Part shown: positions 5,222 to 6,657 of the stretch, piece by piece | Numbering within the stretch: the stretch's first letter is position 1 | Layout of the letters: every line of letters begins with the position of its first letter | Assembly: GCA_910584235.1 (NCBI GenBank) | Contig: CAJTZD010000118.1 | Span: forward strand, 1 to 6,657 | From: an uncultured Acetatifactor sp. | GTDB taxonomy: Bacteria > Bacillota > Clostridia > Lachnospirales > Lachnospiraceae | Direction of reading: 5' to 3' | DNA: 6,657 nucleotides | Made by a program: the position numbers and the translations under genes | Notes under the pieces: generated by a model | The model's input: only the letters and a program-made list of their open reading frames with translations | The model's database searches: none | What the model was told of the DNA's origin: nothing

Positions 5222-5250
5222 ACTATAGCATATCCCCTAAGGACTGTCAA
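5222..5250 (-). promoter_or_regulatory. Sigma-A promoter of the SDR gene
   Basis: On the minus strand, a perfect TTGACA (5250-5245) is followed after 17 bases by TATAGT (5227-5222), preceded by TGC as in an extended -10. Transcription would start near 5215, leaving a leader of about 40 nt that contains the AGGAGG site. Confidence 0.8.
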
Positions 5251-5323
5251 AATTAGATTCGTGCAATTACAGGTGTGAATTGTGAGTAAGGTGAAAAACG
5301 GGAAGAATAAGCAAGGTGGAAAT

Positions 5324-5352
5324 TTGACGTATGTAGATGGGCCTCATAGAAT
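5324..5352 (+). promoter_or_regulatory. Possible upstream promoter of the two-component operon
   Basis: TTGACG (5324-5329) and TAGAAT (5347-5352) are separated by 17 bases. The match is reasonable but weaker than the other promoters. It may be a second or regulated promoter for the response regulator gene at 5443. Confidence 0.4.
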
Positions 5353-5404
5353 AAACATGGCTTTTATTGTATGGGGAGTGAGTAACTAAGTTGTAACGTT
5401 TTTC

Positions 5405-5413
5405 TGGTATAAT
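5405..5413 (+). promoter_or_regulatory. Extended -10 promoter next to the response regulator gene
   Basis: TGG followed by a perfect TATAAT (5408-5413) forms an extended -10 element. No good -35 lies 16-18 bases upstream; TTGTAA at 5391 is too close. Such a promoter is typical of one that needs an activator, which could be the response regulator itself. Transcription would start near 5420, just before the ribosome site. Confidence 0.55.
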
Positions 5414-5442
5414 AAAAATAAAAAAATAGGTGGTTACCCAAA

Positions 5443-6114
5443 ATGGTCGAATTATTTTATGCTGAGGATGACGCTCATATTGCAGATGTTGTAAAAAAAT
5501 ATCTGGAACAGAAAAACTTTAAGGTAGTGATATATCATACGATTTCAGAGGTCAGACGAGCTTTGGAAATTCATGTGCCAACGGTTATTTTGTTGGATTG
5601 GAATATGCCGGATGGCCGTGGGGATAGTCTTTGTCAATGGATACGCGGCAGATGGAAAGAACTGCCGATTATTTTCCTTACGGTCCGGGATGATTCCCAG
5701 GATATTGTTTCAGGTTTTCAAAATGGTGCGGATGATTATGTCGTAAAACCTTTTGAATTAAGCGTATTGTATTCAAGGATTCAGGCGGTACTTCGGAGAA
5801 CGGGCAATGTGGCGGTGCAGTACCTGTCCTGTGATGGGATCAGGATCGATATAAACCGCAGGACAGTTACCTGTGGCACGGAACAAATAGATTTAAGCGT
5901 ATCAGAGTATGGGCTGCTTTTGTATCTCCTGCAGAATAAAGGAAAGACTGTTACCAGGGAAAAAATCTTAGAACAGGTATGGGATGTAAATGGAAACTAT
6001 GTGAATGACCATACATTGACAGTTACTATGAAACGGCTGCGGGACAAACTGCACCAGCCGTCCTGTCTGAAAACAATCAGAAGTGTGGGATACCGTATGG
6101 AGGATACCATATGA
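5443..6114 (+). CDS. OmpR/PhoB-family response regulator
   Basis: Two-component transcription factor, 223 residues, the usual length for the family. The N-terminal receiver domain (1-118) has acidic-pocket residues Glu8, Asp9 and Asp10, phospho-acceptor Asp52 (in ILLDWNMP), Thr80 and the switch-completing Lys102 (VVKPF). The C-terminal winged helix (about 125-221) contains the typical DHTLTVTMKRLRDKL recognition region and the TIRSVGYRM wing. Ribosome site AGGTGG (5428-5433) lies 9 bases upstream of the ATG. The stop overlaps the ATG of the downstream kinase by 4 nt, so the two are translationally coupled. The coding sequence is noticeably more AT-rich than the amylase, exporter and SDR genes. 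Similar pairs in Firmicutes often control a neighbouring ABC exporter, but that gene, if present, is outside the window. Confidence 0.95.
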   Translation: MVELFYAEDDAHIADVVKKYLEQKNFKVVIYHTISEVRRALEIHVPTVILLDWNMPDGRGDSLCQWIRGRWKELPIIFLTVRDDSQDIVSGFQNGADDYVVKPFELSVLYSRIQAVLRRTGNVAVQYLSCDGIRIDINRRTVTCGTEQIDLSVSEYGLLLYLLQNKGKTVTREKILEQVWDVNGNYVNDHTLTVTMKRLRDKLHQPSCLKTIRSVGYRMEDTI

Positions 6115-6657
6115 GCGGGCGAAAAAATTTAGTGATTCTCTTTGGATTTGTGGCAGCCGTCAGCCTGATTTCTTCTGCTGTTACGGTAATGCTGATTTCC
6201 TACCGCTACAGCAGGCTTCAATTTGATTTGGTAAGTGTGATCTGCGGCGAAGTGCTGGAACAAGAGCCGGAAATGAAGCATATCGTTTCTGCTGCATTGA
6301 AAGAATATACGAGTGGAAATGCCGATGGTGCGGCAATGGGGGATGTATTGTCCGTTTTGGGATATGACATATCTGATTTTGCTGATTCTTCCGTTACATA
6401 TGATATTATGTTCGTCACAACAGGGTTCCTGGCAGGAATTGTTCTCTTTGCGGCTACGTATGCATTCCGTAACAAAACAGAAGCGAAACGAATAGAAGAG
6501 CTGTCAGATTATCTGGAGCAGGTTAATATGGGAAAAGCGATTGTCCTCTCTGTGTCAGGAGAAGATCTTTTTTCCAAGCTGGAAGATGAAATATATAAGA
6601 CCGTGACATTTCTTTATCAGACAAAGGATGCGGCGGTACAGGCCAAAAATGATTTTG
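6111..6657 (+). CDS. Sensor histidine kinase, 3' truncated by the window end
   Basis: First 182 residues of a membrane sensor kinase paired with the preceding response regulator. Two membrane segments are visible, about 8-30 and 97-117, enclosing an extracytoplasmic loop of about 65 residues. After the second segment comes a helical, charged linker (IEELSDYLEQVNMGK, about 128-142) and a likely signalling helix (DEIYKTVTFLYQTKDAAVQA, 159-178) ending at KNDF. In this kinase type the next residues normally form the HisKA dimerisation helix with the phospho-acceptor His, but these are beyond the window. The start codon overlaps the response regulator stop (ATGA). No catalytic residue is visible, so the call rests on architecture, position and the pre-HisKA linker. 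Confidence 0.85.
   Translation, partial: MSGRKNLVILFGFVAAVSLISSAVTVMLISYRYSRLQFDLVSVICGEVLEQEPEMKHIVSAALKEYTSGNADGAAMGDVLSVLGYDISDFADSSVTYDIMFVTTGFLAGIVLFAATYAFRNKTEAKRIEELSDYLEQVNMGKAIVLSVSGEDLFSKLEDEIYKTVTFLYQTKDAAVQAKNDF

Noticed and set aside
5357..5389. Mini-ORF MAFIVWGVSN in the leader of the response regulator gene
   Set aside because: It has no ribosome binding site and its length is expected by chance. A leader peptide is not supported.

Overview
The window looks like chromosome from a gut-type Clostridia bacterium, most probably of the Lachnospiraceae. The evidence is strong AGGAGG ribosome binding sites, sigma-A promoters of the TTGACA/TATAAT type, a cytoplasmic GH13 amylase of a kind common in gut Firmicutes, an ArsP_2-type metal exporter beside a Fur-family regulator, and an OmpR-type two-component pair. 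This placement is inference; there is no rRNA or other marker gene.

Layout. Bases 1-219 hold a sigma-A promoter with an inverted repeat around its -35 box, then four tandem mini-palindromes in the untranslated leader of a GH13 alpha-amylase-family enzyme (220-2127). The enzyme has a normal catalytic core, followed by a low-complexity linker and a short helical tail. An intrinsic terminator follows (2146-2186). The 356-base gap 2128-2483 also contains a possible minus-strand relic of a glycerophosphodiesterase C-terminus, a strong promoter (2364-2393) whose -10 box lies inside a perfect 21-bp-arm palindrome (2387-2433), and a leader stem-loop (2435-2464). Next come a putative heavy-metal exporter (2484-3386) and a Fur-family regulator (3618-4157) on the same strand. 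A convergent, minus-strand SDR oxidoreductase (4377-5177) is separated from the regulator by a long inverted repeat (4259-4299). A 265-base divergent intergenic region with promoters in both directions precedes a response regulator (5443-6114), which overlaps by 4 nt a sensor histidine kinase cut off by the window end.

How the parts may work together. The metal exporter and Fur-type regulator form a plausible metal-homeostasis module, with the palindrome over the exporter promoter as candidate operator. The amylase and SDR appear to be single-gene units. The response regulator and kinase are translationally coupled, are clearly less GC-rich than the genes to their left, and probably continue into further genes to the right.

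The most interesting non-coding signals are the palindromic operator, the tandem hairpins in the amylase leader, and a small repeat family (core TTTGTGCCGT) found in three intergenic regions. The most unusual protein features are the amylase tail, the acidic insertion inside the DNA-binding domain of the Fur-like protein, and the lengthened nucleotide-binding loop of the SDR. I see no CRISPR array, tRNA, rRNA, insertion sequence or clear new defence system.
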